Below, one piece after another: positions 42,526-51,142 of a stretch of DNA of 64,000 bases (position 1 is the first letter of the stretch; the number at the start of each line of letters is the position of its first letter). The notes under the pieces are model-generated. The model saw only the letters and a list, made by a program, of their open reading frames with translations. It was not told the origin of the DNA and searched no databases. The DNA is from Bradyrhizobium huanghuaihaiense (GTDB lineage: Bacteria; Pseudomonadota; Alphaproteobacteria; Rhizobiales; Xanthobacteraceae), in the NCBI RefSeq assembly GCF_007830635.1, contig NZ_VLLA01000011.1, positions 124,001 to 188,000 of the forward strand, in the 5' to 3' direction. The position numbers and the translations under genes were made by a program.

Positions 42526-42627
42526 ATGTCAAATTCCGGCAAATTCGACATTCGTGAGTGGCTCGTACCACCTTTGTTGGTACCGGTCTTCCTCGTACTG
42601 CTGATTGCGGTGACGGTCCTTTTATAG
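42526..42627 (+). CDS. Tiny single-span membrane protein (33 aa)
   Basis: Encodes 33 residues: a short polar head (SNSGKFDIREW) and one hydrophobic helix, LVPPLLVPVFLVLLIAVTVL, up to the end. AAGG lies seven bases before the ATG, within the 3' arm of leader copy B. Tiny membrane proteins of this type often modulate transporters or sense envelope state, but nothing specific can be said. Confidence 0.6.
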   Translation: MSNSGKFDIREWLVPPLLVPVFLVLLIAVTVLL

Positions 42628-42706
42628 CGGTAAGTCCGTTCAATCACCATGCGTCAGCACTGCAAACCGGGGCGTTGAGCCAGTTCAAGCCAAACGGGAG
42701 CCCAAA

Positions 42707-42901
42707 ATGGCAAACACGGCAATCATTAGGGATGCCTACGGTATTCCGGCAATCTTCGTTGGTTCTAAAACTGGCCGGGACGATGCGCCCTTTGTTTTTG
42801 TGAGGGTCGGAGGTGAGGAGCGCCGGATGCGTTGGTCCGAATGGCATGCTCTTCCGGCCTGGACCGGCGAGAGTCCAACCTGGGTGAGTAAAACCAGATA
42901 G
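42707..42901 (+). CDS. Small hypothetical protein (64 aa)
   Basis: A 64-residue soluble protein (ANTAIIRDAYGIPAIFVGSK, FVFVRVGGEERRMRWSEWHA) with GGGAG at good distance before the ATG. Beta-rich, no cysteine, two WxxW-like tryptophans in the second half. It has no copy of the leader found before its neighbours. Same strand as the other small genes of this region. Confidence 0.6.
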   Translation: MANTAIIRDAYGIPAIFVGSKTGRDDAPFVFVRVGGEERRMRWSEWHALPAWTGESPTWVSKTR

Positions 42902-42918
42902 CTGTGGAGTGTTTCAGC

Positions 42919-43191
42919 ATGAGGATGGTTCGAACAGGCACATGGATCGCGGCGCTTTTGCTGGCATCGGTACTGGGCATATACACGCCAGCAGCTTTTG
43001 CCGCGGAGCCGAACTGCCGTGCCATCGAAAGCACCAGTGCGCGCCTCTCCTGTTACGATGCGGCGTTCCCCCCAAGAACCAGGAAGCCCAATGAAGCCAG
43101 CATCGAGTCGTCGTCAGGCTACAAGGATCCATTTCTCGCGGAAGAAGCCCGAACCGCCGCGAAGCTAAAGAATATTTGCCGCGGTTGCTGA
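42919..43191 (+). CDS. Small exported protein with ARLSCYD motif
   Basis: A 90-residue exported protein. The signal peptide is VRTGTWIAALLLASVLGIYT to AAFA; then NCRAIESTSARLSCYDAAFP, in which CRAI..ARLxCYD is a motif known from small periplasmic proteins and from VasI-type secretion-associated proteins, its two cysteines probably disulfide-linked. The last cysteines (NICRGC) are unusual. GGAG precedes ATG 42919. Role unknown. Confidence 0.7.
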   Translation: MRMVRTGTWIAALLLASVLGIYTPAAFAAEPNCRAIESTSARLSCYDAAFPPRTRKPNEASIESSSGYKDPFLAEEARTAAKLKNICRGC

Positions 43192-43234
43192 GCTTCGCTT
43201 CCGAACATGCGCGCCAATTAAGAGACCCTGTAAG

Positions 43235-43441
43235 ATGACGAACGATGCTAAAGATCGCCGAGTGGGCCGCCAACGAAAGCGCGCTCTTCATCTGGCGGGC
43301 ACGGTTTTGGATGGGAGGGCTGACCGCTCTGCGAGTTCTAAGGACCAATCGGCGAGAAAGCAGCGCCTCCTTGACGGGCCAGCGGAATTCAAAGCGGTCC
43401 GCGTCGATCGTTCGAAGAAGACTTCGAACGATGCTGAGTGA
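43235..43441 (+). CDS. Possible basic small protein (68 aa)
   Basis: A 68-residue highly charged frame, beginning TNDAKDRRVGRQRKRALHLA. The opening resembles the RRxxR start of PilZ-like proteins, but the rest lacks the domain and the ribosome site is poor. It may be a truncated remnant or chance. Low support. Confidence 0.3.
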   Translation: MTNDAKDRRVGRQRKRALHLAGTVLDGRADRSASSKDQSARKQRLLDGPAEFKAVRVDRSKKTSNDAE

Positions 43442-43565
43442 TCGAGATTTGTCACGCGTACGGTTGCTTGGGCCCAGAGTCATGATGCCTGCCAGCAATC
43501 AAACCCCTGGCTATTCGGTAGATAAAAGCGCACTGTCCCACTACCATCGAGCGGCCCTTAGCATC

Positions 43566-43623
43566 TATCGGTGGTGTGAACGCAAGTTGCGCTCCCGCTC
43601 AACCCCGCAGCGGAGCGTCAAAC
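43566..43623 (+). promoter_or_regulatory. Repeated 5' leader, copy C
   Basis: TATCGGTGGTGTGAACGCAA then GTTGCGCTCCCGCTCAA. GCTCCCGCT at 43591-43599 pairs with AGCGGAGC at 43609-43616 (eight pairs, one bulge), so the ribosome site GGAG is fully inside the 3' arm, eight bases before the ATG at 43624. Confidence 0.7.
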
Positions 43624-43824
43624 ATGCCGGCTCAACGGTCCCCAGGACAATCCTTGACATTCGAATACCGCCTCGCGCAAGAGGCGATCAATCTCCGCCT
43701 ACAGGCCGAGGGGATGCCCGTTGGCGTCCGCCGCACGGAGCTTCTGCGAAAAGCCCGGCAGATCGATGTGGCCGGGGAGCTCAATAAGTGGTTGACGTCC
43801 CCGGGACTACAGCCGCCATCTTGA
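43624..43824 (+). CDS. Small hypothetical protein (66 aa)
   Basis: A 66-residue soluble, helical protein: SLTFEYRLAQEAINLRLQAE, then VRRTELLRKARQIDVAGELN and KWLTSPGLQPPS. No cysteine or membrane segment. Its ribosome site GGAG is sequestered in leader copy C, and a strong hairpin with T-run follows about 100 bases downstream, so leader, gene and terminator make a compact unit. The fold suggests a small regulator or DNA-associated protein, without proof. Confidence 0.7.
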   Translation: MPAQRSPGQSLTFEYRLAQEAINLRLQAEGMPVGVRRTELLRKARQIDVAGELNKWLTSPGLQPPS

Positions 43825-43923
43825 CTTTAGGTCTCGTTCTTATTCGACGTGTTGAACTTCAGCACGCCACGTGGAGACCAACCTTTATCGGGATTTTATT
43901 CTCACCCTCCCGGGGCTGGTAAG

Positions 43924-43960
43924 CCGCCGCCTGCGCTTTATTTAAGCGGGCGGCGTTTTT
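43924..43960 (+). terminator. Hairpin with T-run after the 66-aa gene
   Basis: CGCCGCC and GCTT on the left pair with AAGC and GGCGGCG on the right around TTTATTT, with a small bulge, followed by TTTTT. A good rho-independent terminator. Confidence 0.75.
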
Positions 43961-44082
43961 GCTCGAGCTGCTATGCCATTGGACGCGATGTCTGGCGGCT
44001 GATCGTGATTTCCATGTGGCTTCTAGGAACGCCGCTGGGAGAGCGGCTTTAAGCTTAATCACCTTTTTGGATCCTGGGCTAC

Positions 44083-44132
44083 TATCGGTGACTGAGAGCT
44101 GGTTGCTCCCGCCTCCAAGCCGCGGGATGCAC
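44083..44132 (+). promoter_or_regulatory. Repeated 5' leader, copy D
   Basis: TATCGGTGACTGAGAGCTGG then TTGCTCCCGCCTCCAA. TCCCGC at 44107-44112 pairs perfectly with GCGGGA at 44122-44127, which includes the ribosome site; ATG follows at 44133. An extra small hairpin (GCCGCT/AGCGGC) stands about 60 bases upstream. Confidence 0.68.
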
Positions 44133-44282
44133 ATGTGCAACAAGTGCGACTAGATAGACAACGAGATTGAACAGCTCCGCGGGTTGATAGCACCGGGAAT
44201 GGACGCGCTTAGCCTAGCGATGATCCGATGCGCCATCGAATTGCTAGAAGCTGATAAGGCGGCCTTTAAGTGCCACGGGAGC
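44133..44282 (+). pseudogene. Broken paralogue of the MCxKC small protein
   Basis: Reads MCNKCD, then an in-frame TAG, then continues sensibly as IDNEIEQLRGLIAPGMDALS and LAMIRCAIELLEADKAAFKC. The layout matches the 54-residue protein at 42127 (MCEKC, then a two-helix hairpin). A single base change (GAG to TAG) would explain the stop, and no in-frame stop follows soon after the expected end. The leader in front is intact. Stop readthrough is conceivable but not indicated. Confidence 0.7.
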
Positions 44283-44292
44283 GCGCACAAAT

Positions 44293-44727
44293 AAGTGCGC
44301 CCGTAGTTCGCAATCTTAGTCGATGTCTGCTCTTGGCCCCTGAGCCGAACCGAGCTGCCCCGTGCTGTGATGTCCGCTCTCGGCCGTAAACCGGAACGCA
44401 AGGTCGCGCTTGCGTCGCCTGTCGCCTATGATCCGGTGGCGAAGATCGCGGCCATGGGCAGTGGACGCCATCCGCGCTGGCGCGAAGGTGCTCAAGCGAT
44501 GCGTGGCCCGATCGGGCCGGCGCGGCTTAGTCGAAACTTGTCTCGGAAGGTTCATGCCCTAGCGGAATATTTTGTGGCTCCTCAGCGCCGATGAGCAGTC
44601 ATAGGATTGGATTGCCCGAGCCAACGGGCTCCAGTTTCAACGCGTTCGTTTTGAACGCGTACGTAGCGCCGGGGGATCGCTCGTCAAAGCCGGCAGCATC
44701 CGCGAATAAATAACAAAGGGGGGTATC
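44293..44727. other. Non-coding stretch with a hairpin before the amidohydrolase gene
   Basis: No supported gene. An 8-bp stem, ACGCGTTC (44640-44647) and GAACGCGT (44653-44660), stands 68 bases before the amidohydrolase start. The GTCTGCTCTTGGCCC-like and TCCGCTCTCGGCC phrases near 44330 and 44370 look like related short repeats. Confidence 0.5.
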
Positions 44728-46008
44728 ATGTCCGCGTTGTCACGCCGCGATTTCCTTGCACTTTCGACGTCAGCCGCAGCAGTTGGTCTCGCTGCGCCTG
44801 CGCGCGCTGCCATGGGACCGAACGACAAGTACGATCTGGTGATCCGCGGGGGAGAGGTCGTCGACCCCAGCCAGTCGCTGCGCGCCGAGCGCGATATCGG
44901 CATTCGCTGGGGCGTGATCGAAGCCGTCCAGGAGACGATCCCCGCCGAGCGCGCCCTGAAGAGCATCGACGCGTCGGGCAAGCTCGTGATGCCCGGCCTC
45001 ATCGACCTGCATTGTCACGTCTATCCGTACGGCTCGGCAATCGGCATTCCCGCCGACGAGCTGGTGCAATTCCAGGGCACGACGACCGTCGTGTCGGCAG
45101 GCGACGCCGGGGTCAACAATCTGGCGGCGCTGCGCCGTTTCATCGTGGCCCAGACGCGGGCGCGGATGTACGCCTTCGTCCACATCGCGAACAACGGCCT
45201 TTCGGCGTTCCCGGTCGCCGAGCTCTACAATATCGACTCCGCGCAGACCGAGGCCTGCGCCATGGCTCTCGCCGAGAATTCGGACTTCCTCCTCGGGGTC
45301 AAAGTGCGGATGTCGGAGAACGTGATCTTCAAGCACGGGCTCGAGCCGCTCAAGCGCGGGATCCAGGCGTGCGAGATGTGCGGCTGGCCGGCGAAGATGA
45401 TGGTGCATATCGGTGGCGTCGAGTCCAAGGAGCTGATGTCGCAGATCCTCGACCTGCTTCGCCCGGGCGACGTGCTGACGCATGCCTATTCGGGTGCCCC
45501 CAACATGTCCAACGTCTTCACCAATATCGTCCAGGAGGGCAAGCTGCTGCCCGCAGCCCTGGCGGCCAAACAGCGTGGCGTCATGTTCGACGTTGGCCAT
45601 GGCGGTGGCAGCTTCGATTTCACCGTGGCGGAAGTAGCGATCCCCGGTGGATGCGCTCCGGACACCATTTCCTCCGACATCCACGTCTTCTCCGGCAATT
45701 CGCCGGGCATTCCCTTCCTGCCCAACGTGATGAGTAAGTTCATGACGCTCGGCTTCACGCTGGAGCAGGTGGTGGCAATGGCCACGACAGCCCCGGCGAA
45801 GATCATCAGCCGCGCGCCGAAGATCGGCACGCTGCAGGTCGGTGCGCCCGGCGACGTCGCCATCATGGAGCTGGTGGAGGGGCCGGTCAGCTTCGTCGAC
45901 ACCCGCAACAACAAGAGAGACGGGAAGGCCCAGCTCAAGCCGATCCAGACTGTCATCAACGGTGTGCCGTTCGGCCGGCCCTATCAGGCGCCGTTCGCAG
46001 TGAGGTAG
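44728..46008 (+). CDS. Exported amidohydrolase/deacetylase family metallohydrolase (Tat signal)
   Basis: A 426-residue hydrolase with a twin-arginine signal (LSRRDFLALSTSAAAVGLAA), so exported folded. The TIM-barrel core has VIRGGEVVDPSQSLRAERDI, the metal site LVMPGLIDLHCHVYPYGSAI (HxH), LLGVKVRMSENVI with the probable carboxylated lysine, PAKMMVHIGGVES, GDVLTHAYSGAPN and PDTISSDIHVFSG with the final aspartate. This matches the deacetylase branch related to dihydroorotase and EF_0837-like enzymes. Substrate unknown. AAGGGGGG precedes the ATG. Confidence 0.9.
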   Translation: MSALSRRDFLALSTSAAAVGLAAPARAAMGPNDKYDLVIRGGEVVDPSQSLRAERDIGIRWGVIEAVQETIPAERALKSIDASGKLVMPGLIDLHCHVYPYGSAIGIPADELVQFQGTTTVVSAGDAGVNNLAALRRFIVAQTRARMYAFVHIANNGLSAFPVAELYNIDSAQTEACAMALAENSDFLLGVKVRMSENVIFKHGLEPLKRGIQACEMCGWPAKMMVHIGGVESKELMSQILDLLRPGDVLTHAYSGAPNMSNVFTNIVQEGKLLPAALAAKQRGVMFDVGHGGGSFDFTVAEVAIPGGCAPDTISSDIHVFSGNSPGIPFLPNVMSKFMTLGFTLEQVVAMATTAPAKIISRAPKIGTLQVGAPGDVAIMELVEGPVSFVDTRNNKRDGKAQLKPIQTVINGVPFGRPYQAPFAVR

Positions 46009-46665
46009 CGAGCCGGCAGGCGCTCAGCGGTCGTTGAGGCTGCGTGGAGGAGCGCGGCGCGGTGCGGCGGGAGGGGTGCGGCCGCGGGGACGAGCGGTTG
46101 CCGCCGATCTTGTCGCGCGCCTCGAGTCATCCCTCCGGCAGGCCGCCTTGCCGGCCGGTTCTACCGATCCGCCGGCGGCGATCCCGTGGAGCAGGCGCAG
46201 AGGATGCGCGGCTGGATGTCGGCGGCCGAGTGGATCTTTCCTTACGACGCGGAGAAGGCCGCTGCGGCCGTTCTGTCGTCCGGCGAAAAGGCTCCATCTG
46301 GTGCCGCACGGGCGTAGATCCCAGGTCCCGGCCGGGCTTCACCTCCGGGCCGGCGAGGTGATGAATGGCGCGGGTCCCGTCAGCAGCCGCGCTGCGTGAA
46401 GCCGGGGCTGATATGGGCGCTCGCGGCGAGCGCGCCGCTGTTTCAGTGAACACGGCGCCGGAACGGTCCTATAATACGCGCCTCAACCTTGCGGTTGCTC
46501 GTTACCTGCCATCGCTGGCGGAGGCCGCCGTTCGCGTATTTGCGCTCGAGTACAGCTTCGCAAGCGGACGACGCTGAACGACCCGCCCTGCGGAGGTTTT
46601 GACAGTGGACCACGGCATCACCCTTTGACTTCGGCGCGCCTCTTGCAGATCGGAGGAGAAACGCG
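46009..46665. other. Degenerate region with gene fragments
   Basis: No intact gene. One frame ending at 46317 reads like the end of a lost protein (GGDPVEQAQRMRGWMSAAEW, IFPYDAEKAAAAVLSSGEKA). At 46353-46384, 30 of 32 bases match 48918-48949 inside the ABC-F gene and read GEVMNGAGPVS in the same frame. The stretch appears to be a patchwork left by deletions and small duplications. Confidence 0.55.
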
Positions 46666-46908
46666 ATGGTCGAGATATCTCCGCGGCAACCACAAACGTC
46701 TCTCGTTCGTGATGCGGGAGACGACAAGGCTCCATCTGCACGTCCGGCGGATGGTGAAGATCAGAACTCGTTCCTTTATGCGAATTGTGCTCTTGGTCTC
46801 TTTCCAATCGACCCGGTCGATCTTCACGATTTCGCAAAAGGGCAGCTGTTGGCTTTGGCGATTTTTGTGCCTGTTGCGATGGCGCTTTTCATTTTTCTTG
46901 CCTCGTAA
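46666..46908 (+). CDS. Small protein with C-terminal membrane helix (80 aa)
   Basis: An 80-residue frame with GGAGGAGA eight bases before the ATG, an excellent ribosome site. The N-terminal half is polar (VEISPRQPQTSLVRDAGDDK); the C-terminus is one membrane helix, LLALAIFVPVAMALFIFLAS, preceded by FPIDPVDLHDFAKGQ. A tail-anchored arrangement with the head in the cytoplasm is likely. No family recognised. Confidence 0.6.
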   Translation: MVEISPRQPQTSLVRDAGDDKAPSARPADGEDQNSFLYANCALGLFPIDPVDLHDFAKGQLLALAIFVPVAMALFIFLAS

Positions 46909-46959
46909 GGGCTTCCGCCTGACGGGCGCAGCGGCGAGTCCATTATGGAGCATTGGCAG

Positions 46960-47023
46960 ACGTCACGCCGGCAAGTGCAGCCTGCGCCTTGCAGCTTCGC
47001 TCAAGCTGACGGGGCGGGCGTGA
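46960..47023 (+). pseudogene. 3' remnant of a third GrlR-like gene
   Basis: GCCGGCAAGTGCAGCCTGCG onward matches the last 53 or so bases of the gene at 38993 with about six differences and encodes HAGKCSLRLAASLKLTGRA then stop. The remainder of that gene is absent, so only the tail survives. Confidence 0.75.
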
Positions 47024-47083
47024 ACGTCAATTCGCGCGATCGCGGTTGAGTACGCTGGCGCGGTCTTCGCCGGGAGACAGTCG

Positions 47084-47977
47084 TCATATCCGTTGGGCGG
47101 ACAGCCGCGCCACGAGGAATTCGATGGCGGCACGGACCCGCCGAGGCATCGCGCCGGTTCCTCGCTTGGGCCAGACGATCTGGAGCGGCATGGGGGGCGG
47201 CTCGTGGCCGACAAGGATCTGCTCGACGATCCCCTGATCGATGAGTCTGCGGACCTGCCAAAGCGGGGCGATCCCGATGCCAAAGCCGGACGCGACGGCC
47301 GCGTTGCGGGCCGCGGCGCTTTCCGACCGAAAGCGACCATGGACTTCGATACGCTGCCTGTCGCCGCCGAATGCCCATCTGTCATCGTCACCGGCTCGCA
47401 ACACGCATTCATGCCGGGATAGTTCTTCTGGATGCTCGGGCCGACCATGGGCCGCGAGATAGACTGGCGAAGCGAACACGGCCCAGCTCAGTCCACCGAG
47501 GCGGCGAATCCGCAAGTTCGAGTCCGGCAGATTGCCGATGCGAACGGCGAAATCGAGCTTCTCGGCGACGAGATCGACACGCTCGTCGGACAGGACGAGT
47601 TCGAGGTCGATCTCCGGATTCCGCGTCAGGAATTGGCTCAGCACGGGAGTCACATATTCAGGGCCGAACAGGCTCGACGTGCCGACGCGGATGGTGCCGG
47701 CCAGCCGCCGGTTGCTGGCGAGCAGGTCTTCACGCGCGGCGTCGATGGTCGTGAGCGCGAGGCGGATTCGATCGGAAAATTCGAGGCCCGCTTGTGTTGG
47801 ATTTAGGCGCCGCGTCGTGCGCGACACGAGCTCCACGCCAAGGTCGTCTTCGAGCCGCGCAAGCGAACGGCTCACCGATTGCAGCGATCTGCCGAGGCGC
47901 GTTGCCGCGGACGTCAGGCTTCCCTCGTCGAGGACAGCCAGAAGCACCGCGTAGTCTGCAAGCGAGGCCAACGTCAT
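47084..47977 (-). CDS. LysR family transcriptional regulator
   Basis: A 297-residue LysR regulator. The N-terminal winged helix has YAVLLAVLDEGSLTSAATRL and SLQSVSRSLARLEDDLGVEL, followed by LVSRTTRRLNPTQAGLEFSD; the C-terminal effector domain starts at GTIRVGTSSLFGPEYVTPVL. This variant (AVLDEGSLTSAA, RSLARLE, then SLFG) is close to the DsdC/AphB-like subgroup used for aromatic or oxidative functions. ATG 47977 fits the domain start; longer frames run into the divergent gene. It is divergent from the GlcG-like gene, its probable target. Confidence 0.92.
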   Translation of the reverse strand: MTLASLADYAVLLAVLDEGSLTSAATRLGRSLQSVSRSLARLEDDLGVELVSRTTRRLNPTQAGLEFSDRIRLALTTIDAAREDLLASNRRLAGTIRVGTSSLFGPEYVTPVLSQFLTRNPEIDLELVLSDERVDLVAEKLDFAVRIGNLPDSNLRIRRLGGLSWAVFASPVYLAAHGRPEHPEELSRHECVLRAGDDDRWAFGGDRQRIEVHGRFRSESAAARNAAVASGFGIGIAPLWQVRRLIDQGIVEQILVGHEPPPMPLQIVWPKRGTGAMPRRVRAAIEFLVARLSAQRI

Positions 47978-47992
47978 TCTTCCGAAAAGTGA

Positions 47993-48022
47993 GATAATAT
48001 ATCCATATCTCCGCATATTATC
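47993..48022. promoter_or_regulatory. Inverted repeat in the LysR/GlcG intergenic region
   Basis: GATAATAT at 47993-48000 and ATATTATC at 48015-48022 are exact complements 14 bases apart, in an AT-rich segment between the divergent starts. AT-rich dyads with T-N11-A are typical LysR binding sites. Confidence 0.65.
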
Positions 48023-48073
48023 ATCATAGATGTGATGTGTTGTGAATGGGCTCCCAACCACCCGGAGCTTCTC

Positions 48074-48532
48074 ATGACGAAATCGGATTCCCGCGCAGCA
48101 AACGTCCCTCAGGCCCTGACGCCTCTCTATGGCGCGCCGATCACGCTCGACGAGGCGACGCGCGTGGCCGATGCGGCGCGTGCCGAAGCGCAACGTCATG
48201 GCTGGCCCATGGTGATCGCCGTTGCCGACAGCGGCGGCCATCTCGTCCTGCTGTATCGTCTCGATCAGGCGCAGCATGGCAGCGTGCTCGTCGCGCAGCA
48301 GAAGGCGAAGACCGCCGTCGATTTCAGGCGGCCGACCGGGGCGTTCGAATCCGCGCTGGCGGACGGCGGCCTTCACTGGCGATTGCTGGGCATGACCAAC
48401 CTGACGCCTCTGGAGGGTGGCCTTCCGATCCTTCGCGACGGCAGGGTGATCGGAGCGATCGGCGTCTCGGGCATGCAGTCAACCCAGGATGCGCAGGCCG
48501 CCGCGGCAGGCGTTGTGGCGTTCGGAGCGTAA
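48074..48532 (+). CDS. GlcG/HbpS family haem-binding-like protein (DUF336)
   Basis: A 152-residue protein. ITLDEATRVADAARAEAQRH, VIAVADSGGHLVLLYRLDQA and KAKTAVDFRRPTGAFESAL are characteristic of GlcG/HbpS, as is the C-terminal LPILRDGRVIGAIGVSGMQS. Related proteins bind haem or cobalamin or act as accessory factors in glycolate, diol and aromatic catabolism. GGAG precedes ATG 48074 by six bases. No signal peptide. Likely controlled by the divergent LysR regulator. Confidence 0.88.
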   Translation: MTKSDSRAANVPQALTPLYGAPITLDEATRVADAARAEAQRHGWPMVIAVADSGGHLVLLYRLDQAQHGSVLVAQQKAKTAVDFRRPTGAFESALADGGLHWRLLGMTNLTPLEGGLPILRDGRVIGAIGVSGMQSTQDAQAAAAGVVAFGA

Positions 48533-48670
48533 TGGCTCCGGCGCGGGATCGCGGCGCGGAACAACGGCTCTGCGCGGCTGGGGATAGCGAAATCCGTACC
48601 CCGCCGGGCTTCCCCTGGCGGCTGGTATGCCCTATGACGCTGCAACGCAAAAATCCCCCCAAAAGACCCC

Positions 48671-50293
<1,623 letters not shown>

Positions 50294-50303
50294 GGGGTGG
50301 CTT

Positions 50304-50335
50304 GTAGCCCGGATGGAGCGTAGCGCAATCCGGGA
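50304..50335 (+). repeat. REP element 1
   Basis: GTAGCCCGGATGGAGCGTAG then CGCAATCCGGGA; an imperfect palindrome, 10 bases after the ABC-F stop. Same family as the three REPs that follow. Confidence 0.88.
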
Positions 50336-50376
50336 TTTCTCCCACGCGAGCGGTCGTGCGATGCGGATGGTCTGGA

Positions 50377-50459
50377 CCCGGATTACGCTTCGCTTCATCC
50401 GGGCTACGAGAGCGCCGGCGGGATTCCGTAGCCCGGATGAAGCGAAGCGTAATCCGGGA
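50377..50459. repeat. REP pair 2/3 in inverted orientation
   Basis: The 31 bases at 50377-50407 are the exact reverse complement of 50428-50458, each containing CCCGGATGAAGCGAAGCGTA on one strand, separated by 20 bases. The second member abuts the stop codon of the transposase gene. Confidence 0.92.
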
Positions 50460-50992
50460 TCACTCTCCGCGTCTGCCAAAATTGCCGGTGATCTCGCCGC
50501 TGCCGCCCCAATCGGCGGGCAGGATGCCGGCACGAATGTAGCGATGGAGCGAAGAGTAGGGCCAGTCGATCGGTGAGGCGACGAGGCCGTGCTTGACGGG
50601 ATTGAAATGGATGTAGTCGGCACATCGTTCGAAATCCGCGTCGTCGCGAATGGTGTGCTCCCAAAATCGTCGCTGCCACAGGCCGAACTCGCCGCGATGA
50701 TTGCGAACAACAGGCACGCCGGAAGCGACGAGCCGGTGCGTGAACAGGCTCTTGATGCGTCGCCATCGACCGGAGAAGTCCGAGTCATTTTCCGGCAACG
50801 TCATGATGACGTGGAGATGGTCAGGCAGGATCACGATCGTGTCGATCGTGAACGGCTTTTCGATCCGGGTCGTCTTAAATGCTGCGCGCAACTGCGCGAC
50901 GTTGTCCACCAACGCGGACGATCTTCGATCGTCCATCGTCGCGGGAAGAAGTAAGCGCCGCCGGGTACGAAATTTCGCCGATAGCGAACCAT
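50460..50992 (-). pseudogene. REP-associated tyrosine transposase (RAYT), one-base frameshift near N-terminus
   Basis: A Y1-type (IS200-like) transposase. The main frame starts at 50936 and has the HUH motif in VILPDHLHVIMTLPEND and the catalytic tyrosine in CADYIHFNPVKHGLV, with RIKSLFTHR and FWEHTIRDDADFERC between, all RAYT features. The missing start lies in the next frame: ATG 50992, VRYRRNFVPGGAYFF. A single missing base between 50940 and 50946 separates them; restored length is about 177 residues, normal for the family. REPs lie at both ends in inverted orientation. RAYTs are thought to mobilise REPs; this copy may still be made from 50936 without its first strand. Confidence 0.9.
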
Positions 50993-51002
50993 GCGAGAGT
51001 TT

Positions 51003-51034
51003 CCCGGATTGCGCTTCGCTTCATCCGGGCTACA
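51003..51034 (-). repeat. REP element 4
   Basis: TCCCGGATTGCGCTTCGCTT then CATCCGGGCTAC, reverse orientation, 11 bases upstream of the transposase start. With REP 3 it brackets the gene. Confidence 0.9.
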
Positions 51035-51142
51035 ACCAAATCGAGAGAGTTGCAATGAATTCGCGGGATGCGCGCCGATCGGCGCTCATCCGTTCGGGGC
51101 TTTTGATCGTTTGACGGTGGCTCGGCTGGCGATCTGCGCGCT

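Noticed and set aside
43245..43787. 180-codon frame across the third leader
   Set aside because: Arg/Ser-rich with no ribosome site; it runs through the leader and the start of the 66-residue gene in another frame.
43849..44052. 67-codon frame after the 66-residue gene
   Set aside because: It contains the rho-independent terminator hairpin and lacks a ribosome site.
44367..44594. 75-codon frame before the amidohydrolase gene
   Set aside because: Basic, repetitive composition and no ribosome site; overlaps short repeat phrases.
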